Source: Bacteroides sp. MSB163 (GTDB taxonomy: Bacteria; Bacteroidota; Bacteroidia; Bacteroidales; Bacteroidaceae). From it: DNA of 64,000 bases. Where the stretch lies: assembly GCF_036416795.1 (NCBI RefSeq), contig NZ_CP143867.1, positions 2,170,001 through 2,234,000 of the forward strand, read 5' to 3'. How positions within the stretch are numbered: the first letter of the stretch is position 1; the number at the start of each line of letters is the position of its first letter. Shown piece by piece: positions 15,808-24,705 of the stretch. Made by a program: the position numbers and the translations under genes. The notes below the pieces were generated by a model. It ran no database searches and was not told where the DNA came from. It saw only the letters and a program-made list of their open reading frames with translations.

Positions 15808-18531
15808 ATGACTGCGATGAAGGATGATTTTTATCATGGCGGACTTACTGACGATGAAGTAAGAAAAAGCCGCGAAAAGTACGGAGTCAATCTGTTAACG
15901 CCCCCCAAGCGTCCCTCCCTGTGGAAGTTATATCTTGAAAAGTTTGAGGATCCTGTTGTCAGGGTGCTTTTAGTGGCTGCGCTATTTTCTTTGATCATCT
16001 CGATCGTAGAGAATGAATATGCTGAGACAATCGGTATTATTGTCGCTATATTGCTGGCTACGGGAATCGGTTTCTTCTTTGAATATGACGCCAATAAAAA
16101 ATTTGATCTGCTGAATGCGGTAAATGAGGAAACTTTGGTGAAAGTTATCCGTAATGGTCGTGTGCAGGAAATTCCTCGGAAAGATGTGGTGGTAGGAGAT
16201 ATTATTGTCCTGGAAACAGGAGAAGAAATACCAGCTGACGGTGAACTGCTGGAAGCCATATCTTTGCAGGTTAATGAATCAAATCTGACCGGTGAACCCG
16301 TTATAAATAAAACGACTGTAGAAGCGGATTTTGATGAAGAAGCTACGTATGCTTCCAATCGTGTGCTGCGTGGTACTACCGTTGTGGACGGTCATGGGAC
16401 AATGCGAGTGCTCAGTGTGGGCGATGATACGGAAATCGGAAAAGTGGCCCGACAAAGTACGGAACAGAGTACGGAACCTACTCCCCTGAACATACAGCTT
16501 ACCAAACTTGCCAATCTGATTGGTAAGATCGGCTTCTCGGTGGCCGGACTGGCATTTGTCATTTTCTTTATTAAAGATGTAATACTGGTATATCCCTTTT
16601 CAACCTTCCACACTTTTGCAGACTGGCTTCCGGCATTGAAAGCTACCCTGCAATATTTTATGATGGCAGTAACCCTGATTGTGGTTGCAGTGCCCGAAGG
16701 GTTGCCGATGAGTGTGACACTCAGTCTGGCATTGAATATGCGCCGTATGCTTTCTACCAATAATCTGGTTCGCAAAATGCATGCTTGCGAGACGATGGGG
16801 GCAATTACAGTGATTTGTACGGATAAGACGGGTACATTGACTCAGAATCTGATGCAAGTTTATGAGCCGAGCTTCTATGGTTTGAAAAATGGCGGAGAAG
16901 TCGGTGAAGATGATATCAGCAAACTGGTGGTAGAAGGTATCAGTGCCAATTCTACTGCTTTTCTGGAAGAAATAGCCGAAGGTGAAAAACCGAGAGGAGT
17001 CGGAAACCCGACAGAGGTAGCCTTGCTCTTATGGTTGAATAGCAGGAATCGGGATTATCTGGAATTACGTGAGAATGCTCCGGTTGTGGATCAGTTGACT
17101 TTCTCTACAGAACGTAAATTCATGGCGACTTTGGTGAAGTCTCCTTTGATGGGTAAGAAGGTATTGTACGTGAAAGGTGCTCCTGAAATTGTTTTAGGCA
17201 AATGTAAGGATGTTATTCTGGACGGCAAACGGGTAGATGCGGTAGAGTATCGCTCTACGGTAGAAAAACAATTGCTGGGTTATCAGAATATGGCGATGCG
17301 TACTCTTGGTTTTGCTTTCAAGATAATCGATGAGGACGAAGAACCGTGTTGTGCGGGCAACACCTCGGACGGTAATTGTCAATTGTCAATTGTCAATTGT
17401 CAATTAGTAAAAGATTTGTCATTCCTGGGTGTGGTTGCTATCAGTGACCCTATCCGTCAGGATGTGCCTGCGGCAGTTGCGAAATGCCAGTCGGCCGGTA
17501 TTGATATCAAGATTGTTACGGGAGATACACCGGGTACGGCTACGGAAATTGCACGCCAGATTGGTTTGTGGAAACCGGAAGATACGGAACGTAACCGGAT
17601 AACAGGGGCTGCTTTTGCGGAACTGACAGATGAAGAAGCATTGGACCGTGTGATGGACCTGAAAATTATGTCGCGTGCACGTCCTACAGACAAGCAACGT
17701 TTGGTGCAGTTGTTACAACAAAAAGGTGCAGTGGTAGCCGTAACGGGAGACGGTACAAATGATGCTCCTGCACTGAATCATGCACAGGTGGGGCTTTCTA
17801 TGGGTACGGGAACGTCTGTGGCCAAGGAAGCCAGTGACATAACCTTGCTTGACGATTCCTTCAATAGTATCGGTACTGCTGTGATGTGGGGACGCTCGCT
17901 ATACAAGAATATCCAGCGCTTCATTGTTTTCCAGTTGACTATCAATTTTGTGGCTTTGCTTATCGTTTTGCTTGGTTCGTTGATAGGTACGGAATTACCG
18001 CTGACTGTAACTCAAATGTTGTGGGTAAATCTTATTATGGATACTTTTGCTGCTTTGGCTCTGGCTTCTATTCCGCCCAGCGAGAGTGTTATGCAAGAGA
18101 AACCGCGCAGTAGCAGTGACTTTATTATTTCGAAAGCTATGCGCTCCTATATTTTAGGTGTAGGTGGTGCTTTCCTGATTATACTAATGGGAATGTTGTA
18201 CTGGTTTAATCATGCCGAGAGCGGTATGACACCAGAACGTTTGACCATATTCTTCACATTCTTCGTGATGCTGCAATTCTGGAACCTTTTCAATGCACGT
18301 GTGTTTGGTACTACAGACTCCGCTTTCAAAGGGATTTCCAAATCGTATGGTATGGAACTGATAGTGCTTGCTATTTTAGTAGGACAGTTCCTTATAGTAC
18401 AGTTCGGTGGTGCTGTATTCCGTACTGTGCCTCTTGATTTAGTCACTTGGGTGATTATTATTGCTTCCACTTCACTGGTATTGTGGGTGGGTGAGGCGAT
18501 ACGTTTCATCCGACGTTTAACTCAGAAATAA
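15808..18531 (+). CDS. Calcium-transporting P-type ATPase (PMCA type)
   Basis: A 907-residue pump. Visible motifs: actuator LTGEPV, phosphorylation site CTDKTGTLTQN (aspartate acylphosphate), KGAPE in the nucleotide-binding domain, VTGDGTNDAPAL hinge, PEGLP in the fourth membrane helix, and NLIMDTFAALALAS in the sixth helix, which together point to the Ca2+ group. It should expel Ca2+ at the cost of ATP. Oddity: a 7-base repeat (17374-17405) sits inside the N-domain region and encodes NCQLSIVNCQL, absent from the usual family sequence. The ATG at 15817 is an alternative start. Confidence 0.9.
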   Translation: MTAMKDDFYHGGLTDDEVRKSREKYGVNLLTPPKRPSLWKLYLEKFEDPVVRVLLVAALFSLIISIVENEYAETIGIIVAILLATGIGFFFEYDANKKFDLLNAVNEETLVKVIRNGRVQEIPRKDVVVGDIIVLETGEEIPADGELLEAISLQVNESNLTGEPVINKTTVEADFDEEATYASNRVLRGTTVVDGHGTMRVLSVGDDTEIGKVARQSTEQSTEPTPLNIQLTKLANLIGKIGFSVAGLAFVIFFIKDVILVYPFSTFHTFADWLPALKATLQYFMMAVTLIVVAVPEGLPMSVTLSLALNMRRMLSTNNLVRKMHACETMGAITVICTDKTGTLTQNLMQVYEPSFYGLKNGGEVGEDDISKLVVEGISANSTAFLEEIAEGEKPRGVGNPTEVALLLWLNSRNRDYLELRENAPVVDQLTFSTERKFMATLVKSPLMGKKVLYVKGAPEIVLGKCKDVILDGKRVDAVEYRSTVEKQLLGYQNMAMRTLGFAFKIIDEDEEPCCAGNTSDGNCQLSIVNCQLVKDLSFLGVVAISDPIRQDVPAAVAKCQSAGIDIKIVTGDTPGTATEIARQIGLWKPEDTERNRITGAAFAELTDEEALDRVMDLKIMSRARPTDKQRLVQLLQQKGAVVAVTGDGTNDAPALNHAQVGLSMGTGTSVAKEASDITLLDDSFNSIGTAVMWGRSLYKNIQRFIVFQLTINFVALLIVLLGSLIGTELPLTVTQMLWVNLIMDTFAALALASIPPSESVMQEKPRSSSDFIISKAMRSYILGVGGAFLIILMGMLYWFNHAESGMTPERLTIFFTFFVMLQFWNLFNARVFGTTDSAFKGISKSYGMELIVLAILVGQFLIVQFGGAVFRTVPLDLVTWVIIIASTSLVLWVGEAIRFIRRLTQK
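17374..17405 (+). repeat. 7-nt tandem repeat inside the calcium ATPase coding region
   Basis: Four perfect units of AATTGTC plus a partial fifth (AATT). The repeat stays in frame here. Gain or loss of one unit would shift the frame and cut the pump short. AATTGTC/GACAATT repeats look like intergenic Bacteroides repeat sequence, so this may be an insertion tolerated in a surface loop. Confidence 0.9.
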
Positions 18532-18532
18532 A

Positions 18533-19150
18533 ATGAAAGAAAAAGGAATTAAAAACCTTATTATCGATTTTGGTGGCGTATTGATTGACTTGGACCGCCA
18601 GCGTTGTATTGAGAATTTTGCAAAGTTAGGCATGCCCAATGTAGAGGCTATGCTTGATGTCTGTCATCAGCAGGGTTTCTTCTTGCAGCATGAAAAAGGA
18701 CTGATTACCAGTGTGGAGTTTCGGAATGCGATCCGTGAACAGATAGGGAAGGTAGTGACCGATGCCCGTATAGATGCTGCTTGGAATAGTTTTCTGGGAG
18801 GTATTCCTACCTATAAGCTGGATTTGTTGTTGAAACTGCGTGAGAAATATGTGGTCTATTTATTGAGCAACACCAATGAAATTCACTGGAAATGGTCCTG
18901 CAAGCATGCTTTTCATTACAAGGCTTTCCGGGTAGAAGATTATTTTGAGAGAATTTTCCTTTCTTATGAAATGAAGATGGTGAAACCGGACGTTGCCATT
19001 TTTGAGAAGCTGTTGGAGGAAACAGGCATAGATCCGAAAGAAACTTTCTTTATAGATGATTCTACTGAGAATTGTCGTGTGGCGGAAACATTGGGTATTT
19101 CTACTTATACGCCGAAAGCATGTGAAGACTGGAGTCATCTGTTTAAGTAA
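18533..19150 (+). CDS. HAD superfamily hydrolase
   Basis: A 205-residue protein with motif I DFGGVLIDLD (aspartate nucleophile), motif II LLSNTNEIH, and motifs III/IV KPDVAIFEKLLEETG and FIDDSTENC. This is the HAD-IA (epoxide hydrolase/YihX-like) phosphatase pattern. The substrate cannot be told from sequence. The start lies two bases after the ATPase stop, so it is co-transcribed with the pump and upstream of RibF. Confidence 0.85.
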   Translation: MKEKGIKNLIIDFGGVLIDLDRQRCIENFAKLGMPNVEAMLDVCHQQGFFLQHEKGLITSVEFRNAIREQIGKVVTDARIDAAWNSFLGGIPTYKLDLLLKLREKYVVYLLSNTNEIHWKWSCKHAFHYKAFRVEDYFERIFLSYEMKMVKPDVAIFEKLLEETGIDPKETFFIDDSTENCRVAETLGISTYTPKACEDWSHLFK

Positions 19151-19168
19151 CCATTAAAAATTAAAGTA

Positions 19169-20086
19169 GTGCAGTTGCTTCGTAACATACCGGAAGTGCT
19201 TCCTCAGCCTTGTGTTGCTACCATAGGCTTTTTCGATGGAGTACATCGAGGACATCGGTACCTGATTGAACAGGTGCGCGAAGTAGCTGCTGCACACGGT
19301 TTTGCTTCGGGGGTGGTGACTTTTCCTGTGCATCCGCGCAAGGTGGTACAGCCGGAGTATCACCCTGAATTACTGACCACTTATGAAGAAAAGGTTTCTT
19401 TGCTCGCTGAAACCGGCCTGGACTATTGCATGATGCTTGACTTTACTCCTGAAGTTGCCATTCTTTCAGCAAAGGAGTTTATGTTGTTCCTCTACAATCA
19501 TTATAATATACGTGCCCTTGTTATAGGATACGATCATCGTTTTGGCCATAACCGTAGTGAAGGTTTTGATGACTATGTACGCTATGGGCAGGAGTTGGGG
19601 ATAGAAGTTATTCTTGCACATGCATATATAGATAAGGATGTTGCAGTAAGCTCTTCCGTTATCCGGCAATTGCTGTCGGAAGGTAACGTCTCGGATGCTG
19701 CTTCTTGCCTGGGATATGATTATTTCTTGAATGGCATGGTAGTAAGTGGTTATCGTGTCGGTCGTAAAATAGGTTTTCCTACTGCAAATCTTCGAGTGGA
19801 TGATTCGGATAAGTTAGTTCCTTCTGATGGGGTATATGCAGTGCGCGTTACCGTAGCAGGTCAGAGTTATGGCGGTATGCTCAGTATTGGTTATCGTCCT
19901 ACAATGGCTAACGGTACTGACCGTAGCATCGAAGTGAATATATTTAATTTCCATTCAGATATTTACGAGCAATATATCTGCCTTTCTTTTGTCCGCTATC
20001 TCCGTTCTGAGTTGAAATTTGATTCCATAGATGAACTGATTGCCCAGCTTCATAAAGATAAAGAAATAGCTTCCCGTTATCTTTAA
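19169..20086 (+). CDS. ribF: Bifunctional riboflavin kinase / FAD synthetase
   Basis: A 305-residue protein. The N-terminal FAD synthetase domain has IGFFDGVHRGH (nucleotidyltransferase motif) and GYDHRFGHNRSEG; the C-terminal riboflavin kinase domain has GRKIGFPTANLRV and ends at normal length. It makes FMN and then FAD in the cytoplasm. The start is GTG at 19169, because the frame needs the residues before VATIGFFDGVH and no ATG is available. It follows the HAD gene by 18 bases. Confidence 0.92.
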   Translation: MQLLRNIPEVLPQPCVATIGFFDGVHRGHRYLIEQVREVAAAHGFASGVVTFPVHPRKVVQPEYHPELLTTYEEKVSLLAETGLDYCMMLDFTPEVAILSAKEFMLFLYNHYNIRALVIGYDHRFGHNRSEGFDDYVRYGQELGIEVILAHAYIDKDVAVSSSVIRQLLSEGNVSDAASCLGYDYFLNGMVVSGYRVGRKIGFPTANLRVDDSDKLVPSDGVYAVRVTVAGQSYGGMLSIGYRPTMANGTDRSIEVNIFNFHSDIYEQYICLSFVRYLRSELKFDSIDELIAQLHKDKEIASRYL

Positions 20087-20118
20087 TATCTCCTTTTCTG
20101 TTTATATTTCTTGTATGA

Positions 20119-20220
20119 TTATCGAAAAACGTACTTTTTTTATTGTTTTTCGATAAATATTTTCTGTTTTACTTGTTAGTCTCAGAAAATACCTTTTTAT
20201 TTGCATATCGAAAAACGATA
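20119..20220 (+). promoter_or_regulatory. Three ATCGAAAAAC sites upstream of the small-peptide/CPBP operon
   Basis: TTATCGAAAAAC (20119-20130) and GTTTTTCGATAA (20145-20156) form a perfect 12-base inverted repeat. A third copy, TATCGAAAAACGATA (20206-20220), is itself a small palindrome. A possible -7 (TTTATTTG, 20197-20204) sits between them. This looks like an operator set; the XRE regulator at 22504-22713 in the same operon is the natural candidate (inference). Confidence 0.6.
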
Positions 20221-20260
20221 AATTATTATTGAATAACAAAACATATAAAGGTTGACGATT

Positions 20261-20350
20261 ATGAAAAAGGCATTTATGAGTATTTCTTTATTGGTGATTT
20301 CCCTCTCCATGTTGATGGCTGTTCTTTGCGGTATAGGTGCTACCGTTTGA
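20261..20350 (+). CDS. Small hydrophobic peptide (29 residues)
   Basis: The ATG at 20261 opens a 29-codon frame that begins MKKAFMSISLLVISLSM and ends GATV. It has a basic start and one membrane-spanning stretch with a single cysteine. It is placed right after the triple operator and 49 bases before the CPBP gene, so it is probably the first gene of the operon. It could be a small membrane peptide or a secreted signal remnant. No family recognised. Confidence 0.45.
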   Translation: MKKAFMSISLLVISLSMLMAVLCGIGATV

Positions 20351-20399
20351 TGATTTAATAGAGAAAATATATCTTTGTAAACTCTAAAGGACGACAACG

Positions 20400-21179
20400 A
20401 TGAAAACTGCAATAAAACTGGCTCTTATTTACTTGGCGATGCAAATTCTCGGGGCATTGGCAGTGGGGCCATTCACTATGATCTATGCGTATGTAAAATA
20501 CGGTACTGTAGACAGAGCAAGCGAATTTGCCTTGGCTCCCACTCTGCTGGCAGGATTTGTTTTTATGCTGATTTATTTGTGGCAAAAAGGCTACTTGACG
20601 GGAGATAAGAGATTATACTCTCCAGTGTCTGTATCTTATTTATCCTGGAGCGCTATGATGGGAATTTCCATGATTTATCTGATTGACTTTTTAATGTCTC
20701 ATCTCACCTTTTTGCCTGACTGGTTGAGCGATACTTTTGATTTATTGCAATCCGGTTGGTTAGGAATTATTTGTGTAGCTATATTGGGACCCATTTTGGA
20801 GGAGTTACTGTTTCGTGGAGCAATCACTAAAGTTCTTTTGAAGAAGTATAATCCGGTAGTAGCTATCTTAATATCCGGTCTGATATTCGGTATCTTTCAT
20901 ATGAATCCGGCACAAGTGGTAGGAGCTACGCTGATCGGTTTTATTCTTGCATGGATCTATTATAAGACACATAGTCTGATACCTTGTATTTTGATTCACA
21001 TCATGAACAACAGCCTTTCTGTTTATCTCGCTCTTAAATTCCCGGATGTAGAATATAGCAGTGAATTAATTGGAGAAAAAGCTTATCTGACAGGTCTCGT
21101 AATTGCTTTCTTTTTGTTTATATTGTCCTGGAGAATGATGAATACCTATAAATTATCTAATACAACTACTGAAATATGA
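20400..21179 (+). CDS. CPBP family intramembrane metalloprotease
   Basis: A 259-residue membrane protein with the Abi/CAAX-protease motifs: PILEELLFRG (EExxxR), FGIFHMNPAQ and HIMNNSLSVY, in which glutamates and histidines bind the metal. In bacteria such proteins process peptides or give bacteriocin self-immunity. Its gene overlaps the next (DUF2975) by four bases and follows a 29-residue hydrophobic peptide gene, which might be its substrate (inference). Confidence 0.88.
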   Translation: MKTAIKLALIYLAMQILGALAVGPFTMIYAYVKYGTVDRASEFALAPTLLAGFVFMLIYLWQKGYLTGDKRLYSPVSVSYLSWSAMMGISMIYLIDFLMSHLTFLPDWLSDTFDLLQSGWLGIICVAILGPILEELLFRGAITKVLLKKYNPVVAILISGLIFGIFHMNPAQVVGATLIGFILAWIYYKTHSLIPCILIHIMNNSLSVYLALKFPDVEYSSELIGEKAYLTGLVIAFFLFILSWRMMNTYKLSNTTTEI

Positions 21180-21832
21180 AAAGGAGATTGAATATTCTTT
21201 GCGTGATCGTATTGCTCGTGCTGGGTTATTCGGTTTTAGAAACTACTTATTATGTCGGTTTGGGAATTAAGACCGGGATTGAGAAAGGCTTTGACTCTAA
21301 GATTGATGCGAAGGCTAAAGAAGAGATCAGCAATGTGCAAGTAGTGCAACTGATACCAAAAGATTTAGGCGGAGATATCTTGATTGATTCTGTTTATAAT
21401 GAAAAAACCGGTGAATATGTACCTGCTGCTTACGGGCAAATGATAGTCAGTGTGAATACACAACCCAGTGTCTTATCAAGGACTGTTTCTTTCCTGATTC
21501 TTATTGTAAACTATGTTGCCATTGTCTGGGCTGTAGTACTTTTTATTCGCCTTATTGTGTCGATCAATAAATCCGATATATTCAATTGGAAGAATGTCCG
21601 GCGTCTCAGACGTTTAGGAGTGCTGCTTATTATTGGTTTTGTATGTACCTTCCTTCTTGCGTTTCTGAGTTTTCATGATGTGGAAAAAGTCTTTTCAGTG
21701 ACAGGTTATTCATTGAGCATGGCGGATATGGTGCATATTACTTCACTGGTATTGGGGATTTCGGCCCTGATTGTGGCAGAAGTGTTCGCTATCGGACTGA
21801 AGATGAAAGAAGAACAGGAGTTGACGATTTAA
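21176..21832 (+). CDS. DUF2975 membrane protein (copy 1)
   Basis: A 218-residue protein with four membrane segments and a conserved end (AEVFAIGLKMKEEQELTI). This tail and the link to a small XRE regulator are the mark of DUF2975 proteins. Function unknown. The start overlaps the CPBP stop (ATGA). It is similar in its C-terminal half to the next gene, so the two are an old duplication. Confidence 0.8.
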   Translation: MKRRLNILCVIVLLVLGYSVLETTYYVGLGIKTGIEKGFDSKIDAKAKEEISNVQVVQLIPKDLGGDILIDSVYNEKTGEYVPAAYGQMIVSVNTQPSVLSRTVSFLILIVNYVAIVWAVVLFIRLIVSINKSDIFNWKNVRRLRRLGVLLIIGFVCTFLLAFLSFHDVEKVFSVTGYSLSMADMVHITSLVLGISALIVAEVFAIGLKMKEEQELTI

Positions 21833-21847
21833 AAAAACGATACGATT

Positions 21848-22477
21848 ATGAAGAAATTTAGAATATTGGGGATATTAGCGATACTGGTGATTGTAGGAGA
21901 TTTTGCCATTTCTTTTACTGCCGGTTGGCAAGAAGAACGTGACAGTTTTTTGGCGGGAAGTAAAAGTGCCCGTGCGGAAACACCGGCCTTATACACGCCT
22001 GAAGGTATCCCTGTGGAGGTACGGCCTCTGGAAACAACAATATTGGATTCATTGCGTAATAGTAAAATGAATGAAAACCTTCCTTACAAAATAGATAAAG
22101 TAAGTGTAGCTATTGTTCCGTCGACCTGGAGTAGTATTGTGTTTTGTTTTGGTGTGTTTGCGGCTTTGGCTATTCTCGCCGGAATTTATTGCCTGATACG
22201 GGTTCTAATTTCCATATCGAAGCGTAATGTGTTTACTCATGACAATGTGGTGAGAATGCGTGTATTCACTTATTCTTTATTAGCCTTTAGCGTCTTGAAT
22301 GCGTTGATGGAATGGCTGAATTATATTGAAGTGGTGAAACAAGTGAGTCTGCCCGGATATGAAATAAAGGGTTTCAGCATGTCCGAAGATTGGGTATCAT
22401 TGGTGGTCATTGTACTCTTTACCGAGATATTTGCCGTAGGTGTGAAAATGAAGGAAGAACAGGATCTGACTATTTAA
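21848..22477 (+). CDS. DUF2975 membrane protein (copy 2)
   Basis: A 209-residue protein ending TEIFAVGVKMKEEQDLTI, nearly the same tail as copy 1. Four predicted membrane segments. It lies 15 bases after copy 1 and 26 bases before the XRE gene. The pairing of DUF2975 with a short HTH protein suggests a membrane sensor with its regulator; that role is inference. Confidence 0.8.
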   Translation: MKKFRILGILAILVIVGDFAISFTAGWQEERDSFLAGSKSARAETPALYTPEGIPVEVRPLETTILDSLRNSKMNENLPYKIDKVSVAIVPSTWSSIVFCFGVFAALAILAGIYCLIRVLISISKRNVFTHDNVVRMRVFTYSLLAFSVLNALMEWLNYIEVVKQVSLPGYEIKGFSMSEDWVSLVVIVLFTEIFAVGVKMKEEQDLTI

Positions 22478-22503
22478 TCCTAACCTTGATAAAAGTGATT
22501 TAT

Positions 22504-22713
22504 ATGATTATAGTAAACCTTGATATAATGATGGCTCGACGAAAGATATCTTTAGGAGAGCTGGCCGAAAAGGTGGATATTACACCTGCCAATTTATCTA
22601 TTTTGAAAACGGGAAAGGCAAAAGCTATCCGTTTCTCTACACTGGAGGCCATTTGCAAAATTTTGGATTGCCAGCCGGGAGATATTCTGGAGTATCAGGA
22701 AGGAGACGAATAA
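22504..22713 (+). CDS. Small XRE-family transcription regulator (DUF2975-linked)
   Basis: A 69-residue protein that is almost wholly one Cro/C1 HTH: RRKISLGELAEKVDITPANLSILKTGKAKAIRFSTLEAICKILDCQPGDILEY. This is the YozG-like type that commonly follows DUF2975 genes. The ATG at 22504 is taken because it keeps the conserved MIIVNLDIMMARRK start. It ends the operon, followed by a strong terminator. Confidence 0.88.
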   Translation: MIIVNLDIMMARRKISLGELAEKVDITPANLSILKTGKAKAIRFSTLEAICKILDCQPGDILEYQEGDE

Positions 22714-22748
22714 AATAGCATTTTAGGACTGATATATAGGTGTTTGTT

Positions 22749-22791
22749 AAATAGAGGGAGGATTTGGAATTTCTGAATCCTCCCTCTATTT
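22749..22791 (+). terminator. Terminator of the CPBP/DUF2975/XRE operon
   Basis: Perfect 16-base arms, AAATAGAGGGAGGATT (22749-22764) and its complement (22776-22791), with an 11-base loop. It lies 36 bases after the XRE stop. Confidence 0.85.
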
Positions 22792-22837
22792 ATGTATAAC
22801 TAGTGCCAGTTTATACTATTTTGTGGGTGTATTTGTC

Positions 22838-22853
22838 CACCATAATTATGGTG
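22838..22853. promoter_or_regulatory. Perfect 16-nt palindrome upstream of the decayed NVEALA locus
   Basis: CACCATAATTATGGTG is a perfect palindrome without loop, typical of a dimer operator. It lies about 100 bases before a -7 element TACATTTG (near 22951-22958) that precedes the ATG at 22980. The binding protein is unknown. Confidence 0.5.
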
Positions 22854-22979
22854 ATATACTTGTATTTGATTGATATATAAAAGATTGTGTTATAAGTATA
22901 AAAGAGAATTTGTCCATCTTGATAATGATGACTTATTGAGGGGAGATACCTACATTTGTAATTTATAAATAGTAAATGG

Positions 22980-23375
22980 ATGAGAATAAAGAAGGATAGT
23001 ATTCTAATTACATTATTGTTTGCTCTTTCAATAGCGCTGATACTAATGGTTAGAAGTAACTGCCAAATTAATAGTGAGTGAAAGGAATGTAATCTGAAAC
23101 TGTTGGAGAAAAAGATTACATTAGGTTCTGCTATTTGGGTAATAACTCAATGTCATAAATACACTAATGAGAGAATTAAAGATTTAGATCTGATAGTTGA
23201 TAGGCAAAAGCGACCTTTTAGTCTTGAATTTAATGATGGATATAAGCTTTTCTATAAATTTTCTCTTTCAGATTGCAGTAGCTGTATTGAATCCGAATTG
23301 AAGAATATTAAGGGAAAAATGAAGTCTGTTAATATTCTTATTCATCAAATAGTACAAGATAAATACCTGAATTAA
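22980..23375 (+). pseudogene. Broken membrane-anchored thioredoxin-like protein
   Basis: The ATG at 22980 opens with a membrane anchor (DSILITLLFALSIALILMV), but the frame meets TGA at 23079-23081 after 33 codons. The same frame then continues unbroken for 97 codons to 23375 and includes FSLSDCSSCIESELKNIKG, a thioredoxin-like CxxC. The combined length (about 131 residues) is also short, so the C-terminus may be lost. A TTG at 23103 could restart translation but would lack the anchor. It precedes an NVEALA gene, as expected for this gene group. Confidence 0.65.
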
Positions 23376-23400
23376 TGTTTAATTTTAAATTTTAGTTATT

Positions 23401-23688
23401 ATGAAAAAGAAGGTTGTTGTTTTATTTACAATTTGTTTTATGTTCGCATTTGTGCAACAGTATTTTAAGCAGAGCTCAGAGTTGGCAGATTTTATTAATT
23501 CTACATTGGTGAATGTGGAATCTCTTGCATAGGATGAAACCGGACCTAATAGTTGGTTACAACCTGACGATGTAAGATATCACTATAATACGGAAGATGG
23601 CTGGGTTCATGTTACTACAGAAACAATATGTGTGTTTTGTGCTGTACCCTATTCCTGTACTCCTGTAGGTTGTGGAAGTGGATCTTAA
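23401..23688 (+). pseudogene. NVEALA-family peptide gene with an in-frame TAG
   Basis: The leader begins MKKKVVVLFTICFMFAFVQQ and reaches NVESLA, the NVEALA motif of short exported Bacteroides peptides. The next codon is TAG (23530-23532), where the family normally continues. After it the frame stays open for another 51 codons (DETGPNSWLQPDD ... CVFCAVPYSCTPVGCGSGS) to TAA at 23686-23688. One base change from CAG would give the full 95-residue protein. The cysteine-rich end fits a disulfide-bonded exported peptide. Most likely a recent nonsense mutation. Confidence 0.75.
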
Positions 23689-23700
23689 AATTTAATCATT

Positions 23701-24631
23701 ATGAAATGTATATATGCCGTTATATTGTTTTCCTTCTTTCTTTATTCCTGCCAAAGCAGGAATAAGAAAGAAGATTAAAATAGATGCCAAGGGAACAGGA
23801 CCAGGTGAGTATACGGATGTTAATACATTTGTTATTAATGAACAAAGCAGGGAGTTAATTATTTATGATAATCATAAGCAATCTCTTTTGTTTTATAATG
23901 CGGATAATGGAATATTTTTCAAGACACAAAAGCTCGTTAAGCCTGATCCTACAGCAATGGCTTCGTTGGGAGGAGTCTATTATTATGATAATAGGTATCA
24001 TAGTAACTATCCGAATAACACAGATCTATATTATTCCTTATTAGTCTCAAAAAATGCTATGACTATGGATCGGCACTATTTTCCACACAATGATGCTGAA
24101 TCTTCTTATCGCTTTAGACCCACGAGGCAACCATTCTGTTATAATGATTCAGTATTGTATTATTGCAGAAATTTTGATAACGTAATTTACGAATTGGATC
24201 CAGATAGCTTAAAAGCTCTATATAAAATAATGTTGCCGGATCCTTTGCCATTTTCTAAAATAGAAAATAAGATAAATGGATGGGAATTGGTAAAGTCAAA
24301 ATATTCTCTGGGATTAGAAAGTATATACAAATGTAATAATCTTCTTTATTTCCAATTTTCAAAAGATGGCTTTCTTCAATCTGCTCTATATGATTTAATC
24401 CAAGAGAAACAGATATATTGTGGTAAAAGACTGACTGATAAAGTTGGTAAATCAGTTCCTATCTTTCAATTAATTGATGGAGTTTATAAAGGACAATTCT
24501 GGGGTGTTTTAACCCCGGAAACTATAGGATATGCTTTGTCTAAAGAACCCAAAGATTATCCTGATATATTTCGTAAATATGATCCTGATACTGATAATCC
24601 AATTATTGCGTTTTATAACGTTGTCCAATGA
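23701..24631 (+). pseudogene. 6-bladed beta-propeller lipoprotein with an internal deletion and frame break
   Basis: The ATG at 23701 encodes a lipoprotein signal (ILFSFFLYSCQSRNKKED) that ends at TAA near 23776-23778. In another frame the body begins at about 23766 with KKIKIDAKGTGPGEYTDVNTF, the GxGPGEY segment typical of the first blade, and continues to 24631. The segment normally found between the signal and GPGEY (roughly 60-80 residues) is missing, so a deletion joined the two out of frame. The proteins of this family sit beside NVEALA peptides in Bacteroides. The body could only be made, without a signal, from an internal start. Confidence 0.7.
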
Positions 24632-24663
24632 TTGTATGAAAATAACTATTGTTGTGGAAAGTC

Positions 24664-24700
24664 TATTCCCCTTATCAAAGCACTATTGATAAAGGGAATA
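24664..24700. terminator. Hairpin between the beta-propeller relic and sufE-like gene
   Basis: The arms TATTCCCCTTATCAA (24664-24678) and TTGATAAAGGGAATA (24686-24700) differ by one base pair and close a seven-base loop. It sits between convergent genes and could end both transcripts. Confidence 0.75.
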
Positions 24701-24705
24701 TCTAT

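Noticed and set aside
23530..23532. Recoding of TAG (pyrrolysine or read-through)
   Set aside because: Neighbouring genes carry a TGA and a frame break as well, so general decay explains all three more simply.
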